Shown: in pieces, positions 1-7,938 of the stretch
How positions within the stretch are numbered: position 1 is the stretch's first letter
Layout of the letters: each line of letters begins with the position of its first letter
Assembly (NCBI GenBank): GCA_964542055.1
Contig: CAZITB010000045.1
Location: 1-20,004 of the forward strand
Reading direction: 5' to 3'
DNA from: CAZITB01 sp964542055
GTDB lineage: Bacteria > Planctomycetota > Phycisphaerae > Sedimentisphaerales > CAMDDF01
Length of the DNA: 20,004 nt
Program-made: the position numbers and the translations under genes
The notes under the pieces: model-generated
The model's input: only the letters and a program-made list of their open reading frames with translations
Told to the model about the DNA's origin: nothing
Databases searched by the model: none

Positions 1-117
1 GATATGCAGCATATAGAATGGTTAACCAAGGCCAGAGATGACGGTAATATTTCAACAAAAGTCTATGAGAAAATTATGTGGAAAAACATTAGTGAATTAT
101 TAAATTTGAAAGTTTAA
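1..117 (+). CDS. Amidohydrolase (metal-dependent hydrolase), C-terminal fragment
   Basis: The window opens inside a reading frame that runs without a stop to TAA at 115-117, giving the last 38 residues of a protein. They align without gaps to the C-terminus of the complete amidohydrolase at 1407-2306, with about 20 of 38 residues identical, including the shared block YEKIMWKN. I therefore infer an amidohydrolase_2-type TIM-barrel hydrolase, a paralogue of that gene. The catalytic part lies outside the window, so activity cannot be judged. The stop codon lies against the AAAGGAAG ribosome binding site of the next gene, 11 bases upstream of its ATG, which supports co-transcription. Confidence 0.8.
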   Translation, partial: DMQHIEWLTKARDDGNISTKVYEKIMWKNISELLNLKV

Positions 118-128
118 AGGAAGTCCAA

Positions 129-1376
129 ATGAAAGAACAGCTTGCAATTAACGGCGGTAAACCAGTAAGAACAGAACCTTTGCCGAATCGTGGACTGATT
201 GGAGAACAAGAAAAAGCAGCTGCGATGGCAGTGTTTGATCAAGCCATCAAAAGCGGTGATGCTTTTGGCTATAACGGCAAATATGAACAGGAATATGAAA
301 AAGCGTTTGCCGAATATATGGGCGTCGGATTCGCTGACGGCGTCAATTCAGGAACCAATGCTGTATTTTGCGCACTAGGCGGATTGCAGCTTGATGCTCT
401 TTCAGAAGTGATAGTCCCTCCGATAACCGATCCCGGCGGCGTTATGCCTGTTTTGTTCACCGGCTGTGTACCTGTGTTTGCGGACTCTGACCCGAATACA
501 TATAACACTAACGCAGAGCAGATAGAAAAGGTAATTACCGAAAGAACAAGAGCTATTATTGTAGCTCATATCGCTGGCGACCCTGTTGATATGGACCCGA
601 TTATGGAACTTGCCGAAAAGTATAATCTTTATGTTATTGAGGATTGTGCACAGGCCCATGGAGCGACTTACAAAGGCAGGAAAGTTGGTACTATCGGCCA
701 TATCGCCGCCTTTTCGACGATGAACGGCAAACATCACTGCACCGGCGGTCAGGGCGGAGTTGTATATAGCACCGATGAAAAACTGTACTGGCAGGCTAAG
801 AGATTCGCAGACAGAGGCAAGCCGTTTAATATTGAAGGTGAAACCGGAAATGTTATCGCAGGAATCAATTGTAACCTTAATGAGTTATCGGCAGCTATAG
901 GCGTAGAACAGCTTAAAAAACTGCCGACAATTTTAAGAAATAGAAGAAATGTCACCCAACAGATAAAAGAAGGGCTTAAGGATTGCTATGCGGTTTCCTT
1001 AGGCTGGGAAGTACCTGATACAGAATCTGCCAGATGGTTCCTCAAGTTTAAGCTTGATACTGATATATTGAATGTTGACAAGGAAACCTTCTGCAAGGCA
1101 TTAAAAGCAGAAATTGAAGGATTTCTGGTAATGCCTTCTTACAGGCACATTCATTGCGAGAAACCCTGGTTTAAAAATCAGGCTGTATTTGGCAAAAGCG
1201 GTTATCCTTGGCAGGCCCCTGATTACAAGGGTGACAGAAATCCAGAATTTGATATGTCAAATGCGGCAGCAGTTACAGATAATCATTTCAATATTCTTTT
1301 TAACGAAAATTACGGGCAAAAAGAAGCCCATGATATCGTCTCAGCAATTAAGAAAATTGAAAACAAATACATATAA
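129..1376 (+). CDS. DegT/DnrJ/EryC1/StrS-family PLP-dependent aminotransferase
   Basis: A 415-residue fold-type I PLP enzyme. Members usually transfer an amino group from glutamate or glutamine to a keto-sugar or related ketone in the cytoplasm; some act as dehydratases. Visible features are the N-terminal LAINGGKPVR typical of this branch, the phosphate-binding SGTNA at residues 74-78, the EDCAQAHGA signature at 171-179 (Asp172 pairs with the pyridine nitrogen), and the presumed Schiff-base lysine Lys201 in MNGK followed by a Gly-rich TGGQGG stretch. Length fits the family (about 370-420). The ATG at 129 has AAAGGAAG upstream. It sits between two paralogous amidohydrolases, which suggests action on the same substrate chain, perhaps an amino sugar or aminocyclitol. 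Family is secure; substrate is unknown. Confidence 0.93.
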   Translation: MKEQLAINGGKPVRTEPLPNRGLIGEQEKAAAMAVFDQAIKSGDAFGYNGKYEQEYEKAFAEYMGVGFADGVNSGTNAVFCALGGLQLDALSEVIVPPITDPGGVMPVLFTGCVPVFADSDPNTYNTNAEQIEKVITERTRAIIVAHIAGDPVDMDPIMELAEKYNLYVIEDCAQAHGATYKGRKVGTIGHIAAFSTMNGKHHCTGGQGGVVYSTDEKLYWQAKRFADRGKPFNIEGETGNVIAGINCNLNELSAAIGVEQLKKLPTILRNRRNVTQQIKEGLKDCYAVSLGWEVPDTESARWFLKFKLDTDILNVDKETFCKALKAEIEGFLVMPSYRHIHCEKPWFKNQAVFGKSGYPWQAPDYKGDRNPEFDMSNAAAVTDNHFNILFNENYGQKEAHDIVSAIKKIENKYI

Positions 1377-1406
1377 ATACATATTTAAATCGAGGTAAAG
1401 ATATTT

Positions 1407-2306
1407 ATGATAATAGACTGCCATGCTCATATGTTTGCATTTGAGAGCATCAGGTCATATAAATGGCTCGAAGATACCATTCTGTCAGTAGAACAACAGA
1501 TTAAGATCATGGATTCAGAGGGAATTGACAAAGCTGTCATTCTCCCGCTTCACCATGCTGAAACCCCTATTGACCATCAAAGTTTTGGTGAAGTACTTTA
1601 TATATGCAAACAATTTCCAGGCAGGTTTATTCCGTTTTGCAACCTTGATCCAAGAGCAATTGACATAGCCGACATGAAGGGTGTGGAAAAGTTTGAGTTC
1701 TGGCTAAGTCAATACAAGGATTTAGGCTGCAAGGGACTTGGTGAGTTTACTTCAAGATTACGGTGGCAGGATAGCTGTGTTGAGTATCTTTTAAAGGCCT
1801 GCGAGAATGTTGGTTTTCCGGTTACTTTTCATACTTCAACGGAGGATAAAATAACTTATGGTATGATCGATGATATGGGACTGCCTGGCCTTGAAGGGGC
1901 ATTAAAAAAGTTTCCAAATCTCAAGTTCTTCGGGCACAGTCAGGCTTTCTGGAGTGAGTTAAGTGGGGATATGTCCAAAGAAGATAAAAACGGCTATCCC
2001 AAAGGCAAAGTTACTTGCGAAGGTGCCTTAGTAAGGCTTGTAAGACAATATTCCAATTTATACCTCGATATATCAGCCGGCAGCGGCTTAAACGCACTGC
2101 AAAGAGACCCTGACTTTACCTGGAAATTTATTGATGAATTTCAGGACAGAATCCTATTCGGCCTTGATAACGCAACAGAAAAAACTGCCCATAAGCATAT
2201 CCCATGGCTACAGCAAATGAGAAATGAAGGAAACATCAGCGAAGATATTTATGAGAAAATAATGTGGAAGAATTTAAATGATGTTTTAGATTTAAAATTG
2301 AATTGA
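1407..2306 (+). CDS. Amidohydrolase family protein (amidohydrolase_2 TIM barrel)
   Basis: A 299-residue metal-dependent hydrolase of the amidohydrolase_2 type (relatives hydrolyse lactones or decarboxylate aromatic acids). The N-terminal metal motif is Asp4-Cys-His6-Ala-His8. Further expected ligands are His142 (VTFHTS), His177 (FFGHSQ) and Asp254 (LFGLDNA), each near a predicted strand end. No signal peptide is seen, so it is cytoplasmic. The start at 1407 has GAGG at 1392-1395, slightly far but the best available. It is a paralogue of the fragment at 1-117. Its stop region overlaps an alternative TTG start of the next gene, and the GAGG serving that gene begins within the stop codon. A lactonase or decarboxylase in the catabolic pathway of this operon is plausible; the substrate cannot be read from the sequence. 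Confidence 0.88.
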   Translation: MIIDCHAHMFAFESIRSYKWLEDTILSVEQQIKIMDSEGIDKAVILPLHHAETPIDHQSFGEVLYICKQFPGRFIPFCNLDPRAIDIADMKGVEKFEFWLSQYKDLGCKGLGEFTSRLRWQDSCVEYLLKACENVGFPVTFHTSTEDKITYGMIDDMGLPGLEGALKKFPNLKFFGHSQAFWSELSGDMSKEDKNGYPKGKVTCEGALVRLVRQYSNLYLDISAGSGLNALQRDPDFTWKFIDEFQDRILFGLDNATEKTAHKHIPWLQQMRNEGNISEDIYEKIMWKNLNDVLDLKLN

Positions 2307-2317
2307 GGATTTTTAAA

Positions 2318-3493
2318 ATGAAATGGAATACAAACTGTTCTATGACTTCAAAAGAAAGAATCATTGCGGCTTTGAACGGACAGTCTCTTGACCGCTTTCC
2401 GATATCGCCTCGTTGCTGGCGGTATGCCCAATGGAAAAACATATCGCAGCTTGAGTTTGCCCGTAAATATGGGTTTGATCTCATACATTATGCAAATCAT
2501 GACATTTTGCATACCCCCTTTCGGGACCCATACTGCAAGGAAGTCGGTCCGATGCTCAAAGGTGTCGAAATTGAGATTGACCAGGAGCGAAAAGAGGAAA
2601 TTGTGTATGCTCGCAGGAAGTTCCACACCCCAGGCGGGGTACTTAAAGATTTTATAGTACAGCCTGATTCAGGAGATGTTTATGGTATCGGAGCCGTTCA
2701 AGAATGGAAAGAGCCTATAATTAAAAAAGTTGAAGATATCGATTTATTGCCTTATCTACTACCCGATCCTTGTAATGTAGAAAAATATATGGCTCCAAAG
2801 AAAAGATTAGAGCAGGAAATCGGCGAAGATGGCCTGGTATGTTTCAGGCCAGCTCATGGCGTTGATGAGGTGGTTGTTGATGCTCTTGGGGTTGAACAGG
2901 CGCTAATCTGGTCTTTGACAGAAAAAGAGGCATTCAATAAATTGATCAGAATAGTTGATGAATGGTACACAGGGATAATAAAGCACCTGCTTGAATCAGG
3001 ATGGAGGTATATATTCGATGCATGGTTTAATTTTTCTGTTAGTGTCGGCTGGTCTCCTAAATTTTATATAGATACGGTAATTCCTATGGTTAGAGCGCAT
3101 GCAGATTTAGTACACAGCTATGGTGGAAAATTGTTCTTTTATGATGACGGCAAGATGAAAGATGTAATGGGCGCAGTTGTTAATGCCGGGGTGGACTTTA
3201 TACAGACTATTACCCCTCCGCCGAGCGGCGATATCGAATATGATTGGCTTGCCGATAACTACGGCGGAAAAACATGTTTCAATGGTGGAATGGATACAGT
3301 GAAACTGCGATTTGGTGAAGCTGGAGAAATAAGAAAAGATGTTCAGGAAGTCCTTGATATACTGGGCCCTACTAAAAAATTCGTACTAGGAACATCAGAT
3401 TCCATTACTGAGCATACCTCGGAGCAAAATCTAAATGCTTTCTTTGCAACGGCGACAGAACGAGGTACGGAAATAGCTCAGAAAACATTTTGA
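2318..3493 (+). CDS. Uroporphyrinogen decarboxylase (UroD)-like protein, non-heme type
   Basis: A 391-residue protein of the UroD superfamily, which holds heme-pathway decarboxylases and cobalamin-dependent methyltransferase partners (MtaA/CmuA type). The N-terminal TSKERIIAALNGQSLDRFP is the classic opening of the second, non-heme group. Where MtaA-type enzymes have an HxC zinc motif this protein has Tyr275-Asp-Asp-Gly278, and I see no matching C-terminal cysteine, so a zinc-thiolate methyltransferase site looks absent. The C-terminal LGTSDSITEHTSEQN resembles the end of this group. I chose ATG 2318 because GAGG at 2305-2308 is well spaced; TTG 2303 and ATG 2342 are alternatives. No corrinoid protein or heme gene is nearby, which argues against porphyrin synthesis. 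The exact reaction is unknown. Confidence 0.85.
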   Translation: MKWNTNCSMTSKERIIAALNGQSLDRFPISPRCWRYAQWKNISQLEFARKYGFDLIHYANHDILHTPFRDPYCKEVGPMLKGVEIEIDQERKEEIVYARRKFHTPGGVLKDFIVQPDSGDVYGIGAVQEWKEPIIKKVEDIDLLPYLLPDPCNVEKYMAPKKRLEQEIGEDGLVCFRPAHGVDEVVVDALGVEQALIWSLTEKEAFNKLIRIVDEWYTGIIKHLLESGWRYIFDAWFNFSVSVGWSPKFYIDTVIPMVRAHADLVHSYGGKLFFYDDGKMKDVMGAVVNAGVDFIQTITPPPSGDIEYDWLADNYGGKTCFNGGMDTVKLRFGEAGEIRKDVQEVLDILGPTKKFVLGTSDSITEHTSEQNLNAFFATATERGTEIAQKTF

Positions 3494-3529
3494 TTTTATA
3501 AGTTTATAGAAAAATCGAAAGGAAAGATG

Positions 3530-4462
3530 ATGTCTGAAAAGAAGTTCAGTTTTGTATATATAACCGATATGCAGCCGGGATCTCCTAAATCATATAGATT
3601 CAATCCTGCGTGGATGGAAAACTGGAAGACAGCTAAACAACAAATAATTGATTTACAGCCTGATTTCTTATTAATTGGTGGTGATGTTACCCGTGACGGC
3701 AGTTTTCACAAATGGGAACTTCAGGATATGAAAAAGGATTTTGATTCGATGTCAATTCCGTATTATGTCATCCCTGGAAATATGGACACAGGAAATAAGC
3801 ATACTGAAAAACAGGGTTTTTTCGATCATCGTGATGACATCGCATTAAATATCACATCTGAACACTTAAAAAACTGGAAAGATGTGTTCGGCGACTGGAA
3901 GTGGACTTTTACCTACAATAATGTACGGGTTAGTGGTATATGTGATATGATAATAAACTCCGGCTTACCGGAGGAACAAGAATTGTGGCAATGGCTGGAA
4001 GAACAAAAAAAACTCCCAAAAATGGAGCATCATGTCTGGCTCATGCATTCAGCTTTATTCATCGAAAGACCTGATGAACCTAACTGGGATTTAACCAAAG
4101 CTGATGAATATGGTAAATGGTATTTTAGTATAGACCTGCCCGGCAGAGCTAAGCTCTTCGATATTTTCAAAGCAACAGGTGCCACTCGAGTTATCACAGG
4201 ACATATTCATTGTATGCATGACAGCGAGTTCGACGGCATAAATTTTGATTATGCCCCTGCTACTTGCGGTACGCAGTTTACTGAATTCTGGCCGGAAGGA
4301 ACTGACAAGTTGGGCTTTTATCAATATTTGGTTAATGGAAAAGATATTGAGAGAAATTATATCCCTCTTGATAATATTAGTAAACGAAAAGATGGTTATG
4401 GTCCAGGTGGGCACCCGAAGCCTGAAGATAGAGATTATTCGCTTGCCTGGGAGAAATCTTAA
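3530..4462 (+). CDS. Calcineurin-like metallophosphoesterase
   Basis: A 310-residue phosphoesterase of the dinuclear-metal calcineurin-like fold. Motifs in order are ITDMQPG (Asp13, Gln15), GGDVTRDG (Asp52), PGNMDTGN (Asn84, Asp86), MHSA (His173) and TGHIHC (His225, His227). The usual DxH is DxQ, and the usual GNHD is GNMD, so the histidine often used as general acid is missing. A Gln in the first motif and the GNxDxGN pattern recall the CPPED1/CSTP1-like branch. No signal peptide is seen. ATG 3530 lies 6 bases after AAAGGA; an in-frame ATG at 3527 gives one extra residue. Within this operon it may remove phosphate from a pathway intermediate or cleave a phosphodiester. Fold is sure, substrate is not. 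Confidence 0.88.
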   Translation: MSEKKFSFVYITDMQPGSPKSYRFNPAWMENWKTAKQQIIDLQPDFLLIGGDVTRDGSFHKWELQDMKKDFDSMSIPYYVIPGNMDTGNKHTEKQGFFDHRDDIALNITSEHLKNWKDVFGDWKWTFTYNNVRVSGICDMIINSGLPEEQELWQWLEEQKKLPKMEHHVWLMHSALFIERPDEPNWDLTKADEYGKWYFSIDLPGRAKLFDIFKATGATRVITGHIHCMHDSEFDGINFDYAPATCGTQFTEFWPEGTDKLGFYQYLVNGKDIERNYIPLDNISKRKDGYGPGGHPKPEDRDYSLAWEKS

Positions 4463-4474
4463 AAAGTTTACTAA

Positions 4475-4495
4475 CTTAATTTTTAAACAATTAAG
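4475..4495 (+). other. Short AT-rich stem-loop between operon genes
   Basis: CTTAATT at 4475-4481 and AATTAAG at 4489-4495 form a perfect 7-bp stem with a 7-base loop. It lies in the 75-base gap after the phosphoesterase, the longest gap inside the long operon. The stem has one G:C pair and no following U-run, so it is not a convincing terminator. It could be an RNA-processing or mRNA-stability element, or chance in AT-rich DNA. Confidence 0.25.
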
Positions 4496-4537
4496 CAGCA
4501 CTACATTAAAACTGAATTTAAATAGATAAGAGGAAAC

Positions 4538-7117
4538 ATGAATATCTTAAACAGAATTTTCATTTGTGTTTTTATTTTAACCGCAACGTCATTTGCAAGC
4601 CAAGATTCTGAAGGAAATTTAATAGAACTTAAAACAAACCCCTCAGTATTTCCTCAACCAAGTCCAATTTCGTTGAAAATACTAATCGATGAGGGAGATA
4701 AGGTTGTTTGCAACATTGACGGATTTTTGGAAAAAAATTTCAACAGATGTTTTGCATATCCATTCGAAATTGAGTACAAACTTCAAACAAAACTATTGAA
4801 TCCAGGCGAGTATAACTTCAATGTCTCAGTTTACAAAAAGGGACGTTCAATAGATCGGGTCTCTTACCCTATAGTTATTGCCAAAGCCCCTGATGACGAG
4901 CGTTTGCCGTTATGGATTTGGGGCGCATCCGGGTCAATTAATGGTTTGAAGTTTTTTGTGGAGCATGGGCTTGTAGGTGGTTTCATGAACGCGGTCTTTG
5001 ACCTGCCCTCTTCAGATACTGCCAGAGTAAATAATATGCTCAAAAATTATAGCAAAATTGCTGATAAAGCAGCTATTCTAGACTATGACCTCGGAGCTTT
5101 GTATTCTCCGTTAAGATCTGATTTTCTCAAGTCAAATGAATCTTTGCATAGAAAAATAAAGGGAGAGTTACCGAAAGGACAAAAATTATCATTCAGAGAC
5201 ATTCTCTATCCTTTCGAACCGGGTGTAATTGAATATTCAAAGAAACTTGCTCGGCAATGGACAAATTTTTTCAAGGATTATCCAGCTTTTAGTCATGCTT
5301 TGATCAATACGGAGTACCATTCGAACTATTGCCTGAACAAAACTGCAATTGAAATGGCAAAAAGAGAAATAGGTTTCGATTATAATGATCTGATAACCGG
5401 CCCAGGTTACCATGGAATGGGAGAACTTGTCGCGTTTGATGAAAATAAAGTTGCAGATGGTATTATTGAAGATAACAACAAAAGATACAAGTTTATGAAG
5501 TGGTGGTGGACTCGAGGCAGAGGTTTGGCTCTTTTAAATGCTGTTATATCCGATGAAATCAAGAATATAAGGCCGGATGTTCTTACCTGGCACGATCCTT
5601 ACAGGCTTGCGGCTGTTTATGGCAGTCATAGGAAACTGGACGCAATTTCTACATGGACTTACGGCTATCCTGACATTAAAAGATTGGCATACACAAGATT
5701 CCTTACTGGTGCGGCTAAAAAAGAAAACCAGCTTGTTATCCAGACTATTTCTCTTTTTCAATACGCCAACTTCGTCAAAGAAACAAAGGATTTAAGTGCC
5801 GATCTTGATCAGGATAATCCGAAGAATTCTAAATATTTCGTTGCTGGCCCGGATTTTACATCAGAAGCAACGTGGCTTGTTTTTTCTCTGAAGCCGGACA
5901 TTATATGTTATTTTGTACCCGGCCAAATGATACGTCATATCTATGATCCAAACAAACCAGCCCCTGATGAATATGTGGCACCTCAGAGTACCTGGAAAGC
6001 AATAAAAGCTTTTTCTGAAAAAGCAGCAAAGCCTTATGGCCCAACTCTGAAAAAATGCTCTAGAATCAAACCTCAGGTCGCTTTGCTTAATTCTGCTGTC
6101 GCTCAATGGTTCAGCGACATTCCTCGCCCTCATTCAGGTTATCCAAATGAACAGACCTTGCCATTCGCGGCCTTGCTCATGATGAATCATGTTCAATTTG
6201 ATGTCCTGCTTGATGATGATATCAATATGGATACATTAAAAAATTATAAAACACTGGTTATTCCAAAAGCTGATGTCTTTACACGCAGTATGTATGATTC
6301 TCTTTACTCGTATGCAAAAAAAGATGGTAAAATCATAGCTGACGATACCTTGAAAGCTGATATCCCAAATGTTCAAATTGTGGATTATGATTTAAGTTAT
6401 GACAGGTTAGTTTTTAGTAATATACCAGCTTCAAGACGCATTACTATGAACCAGCATCGTGACAAAAGCGAACAATACGCCAAGCAGCTTAAAAAACACC
6501 TGAAGGATATTAAAAGATATGCATTTGCTGATAGTCCCAGAGCTTTAACACAGTCTTATCTTGCAGGTGATTACGGTTACCATTTCTTTGTCAACGATAA
6601 CAGGGGTTATGGTCCGAGATTTGGTCAATGGAAACAGTTTTTCGAGAAGGGTTTACCTTTGAGTACAAAAGCCTATGTTTCTGCTGAAAAAGACAGCGTA
6701 GTTTATGACCTTATGAATAATCAAAAAATAGACACCTCATACCATAACAGCTATGCCACGGCAGATATTACACTTGAGCCGGCCTGGGGAAATATTCTGG
6801 CGGTACTTCCAGAAGAGATAGGCAAAGTTTCTGTCACGTGCCCTGCTAATTCAAAACCAGGTGACAGCATAAACCTGGATATTAAAATCATAGGAAAAAG
6901 CGGCAAACAATTAAAAGGTATTCATCCTTTGAAAATCAGCTGCTTTAGCAAGGGTTCTTTGCTATGGGAAAAATTTACTTCAACCGACCCAAAAAACGCC
7001 TATTCATGTGTTTATGAAATGACTATACCTTTGAATATGGCTTCAAAAGAAATTCAAATCGTTGCCAAAGAACTCATATCTAATAAAAACCAAAATATTA
7101 CTATAGTTTTGAATTAG
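4538..7117 (+). CDS. Exported glycoside hydrolase-like protein with a GATase-like (beta-galactosidase trimerisation type) domain
   Basis: An 859-residue secreted protein. Residues 1-20 form a signal peptide (hydrophobic core then SFA before SQ). Residues about 20-120 look like a beta-sandwich. From about 125 (LPLWIWGASGS) to about 500 there is an aromatic-rich stretch resembling a TIM-barrel glycosidase, with Glu259 in INTEYH as a possible catalytic acid and a TWHDPYR segment. Residues about 510-690 resemble a class I glutamine amidotransferase-like fold (PQVALLNS, YKTLVIPKAD, DGKIIADDT), as in GH42-like enzymes where it mediates assembly. The last 100 residues look beta-rich. The ATG has AGAGGA 4 bases upstream. 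A second protein of similar design is encoded at 7939-11415. Carbohydrate-related function is inferred from architecture; no numbered GH family can be assigned by eye. Confidence 0.7.
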   Translation: MNILNRIFICVFILTATSFASQDSEGNLIELKTNPSVFPQPSPISLKILIDEGDKVVCNIDGFLEKNFNRCFAYPFEIEYKLQTKLLNPGEYNFNVSVYKKGRSIDRVSYPIVIAKAPDDERLPLWIWGASGSINGLKFFVEHGLVGGFMNAVFDLPSSDTARVNNMLKNYSKIADKAAILDYDLGALYSPLRSDFLKSNESLHRKIKGELPKGQKLSFRDILYPFEPGVIEYSKKLARQWTNFFKDYPAFSHALINTEYHSNYCLNKTAIEMAKREIGFDYNDLITGPGYHGMGELVAFDENKVADGIIEDNNKRYKFMKWWWTRGRGLALLNAVISDEIKNIRPDVLTWHDPYRLAAVYGSHRKLDAISTWTYGYPDIKRLAYTRFLTGAAKKENQLVIQTISLFQYANFVKETKDLSADLDQDNPKNSKYFVAGPDFTSEATWLVFSLKPDIICYFVPGQMIRHIYDPNKPAPDEYVAPQSTWKAIKAFSEKAAKPYGPTLKKCSRIKPQVALLNSAVAQWFSDIPRPHSGYPNEQTLPFAALLMMNHVQFDVLLDDDINMDTLKNYKTLVIPKADVFTRSMYDSLYSYAKKDGKIIADDTLKADIPNVQIVDYDLSYDRLVFSNIPASRRITMNQHRDKSEQYAKQLKKHLKDIKRYAFADSPRALTQSYLAGDYGYHFFVNDNRGYGPRFGQWKQFFEKGLPLSTKAYVSAEKDSVVYDLMNNQKIDTSYHNSYATADITLEPAWGNILAVLPEEIGKVSVTCPANSKPGDSINLDIKIIGKSGKQLKGIHPLKISCFSKGSLLWEKFTSTDPKNAYSCVYEMTIPLNMASKEIQIVAKELISNKNQNITIVLN

Positions 7118-7125
7118 GATAAAAA

Positions 7126-7920
7126 ATGAAAATTTTAATGATGACCGATCTTGAAGGTGTAAGTGGCGTAGTCAGCTTTGAGGATCAGACTTATTCTACG
7201 GGCAAATACTATGAAAAAGCCAAGGAACTGCTAACCCGCGAAGTAAACGCCGCGGTAGATGGACTCCTAAGCGAGGGAGCCGAAGAAATTGTTGTTGTGG
7301 ATGGCCACGGAGCAGGTGCAGTTGCATTTGAAATGCTTCACCCCCAGGCAAAATTATTACATGGTCGGCCATTGTTCAGCAGACAAGCCAGAAATGAGTG
7401 GCAAAGTTCATTCGATGCAACGGTTATGATTGGCCAGCATGCAATGGCAGGGATCGAAACCGGCAATCTTAATCACACACAAAACAGCAAGAATATCGAT
7501 TACTATAGACTGAACGGCCAATACATCGGAGAAATTGCACAGTGGTCTCTATACTGTGGCGCTTTAGGACTGCCGATGATTTTTTTATCCGGCGACCAGG
7601 CCGCCTGCGATGAAGCAGCAGACCTAATCCCAGGTATAACAACCGCAGCTGTTAAAAAGGGAATGAATAGAACCTCTGCGATATGTCTTTCAAAAGAAAG
7701 ATCTCAAGAGCTTATCAAAAGTCAAATCGCAAAAGCTTTCCAAAATCATAAGCAAAACCCTATCGAACCTCTCGTATGGCCGGGGCCATATAAACTTGAA
7801 AAAAGATTCTTCCAAAGCAATATGCCGGATATTTTCGCTACTAATCCGTTAGTCAAAAGAGTTGACAATCTTACTGTACTACTCGAATCCGACAATATAC
7901 TGGATATAATTTATACCTGA
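7126..7920 (+). CDS. M55-family D-aminopeptidase (DppA-like)
   Basis: A 264-residue zinc peptidase of family M55; the model, Bacillus subtilis DppA, removes N-terminal D-amino acids from short peptides as a decameric ring. The expected ligands are all visible: Asp8 and Glu10 (MTDLEG), His61 (DGHGAG), His105 (GQHAM) and Glu136 (IGEI), with His117 (NLNHTQ) at the place of the catalytic histidine. Length matches the family (about 270). No signal peptide, so cytoplasmic. AGG at 7116-7118 overlaps the stop of the preceding gene, which indicates coupling. Its place between two exported glycosidase-like genes suggests it trims an amide-linked or D-amino-acid part from an imported compound, for example a peptidoglycan-like or N-acylated sugar fragment; that role is inference. 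Confidence 0.93.
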   Translation: MKILMMTDLEGVSGVVSFEDQTYSTGKYYEKAKELLTREVNAAVDGLLSEGAEEIVVVDGHGAGAVAFEMLHPQAKLLHGRPLFSRQARNEWQSSFDATVMIGQHAMAGIETGNLNHTQNSKNIDYYRLNGQYIGEIAQWSLYCGALGLPMIFLSGDQAACDEAADLIPGITTAAVKKGMNRTSAICLSKERSQELIKSQIAKAFQNHKQNPIEPLVWPGPYKLEKRFFQSNMPDIFATNPLVKRVDNLTVLLESDNILDIIYT

Positions 7921-7938
7921 AAAAGAAAGGACTCTAAA

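Noticed and set aside
402..737. Open frame antisense to the DegT gene
   Set aside because: It lies wholly within a well-supported gene, has no recognisable domain and no ribosome binding site; it is a by-product of the coding sequence.
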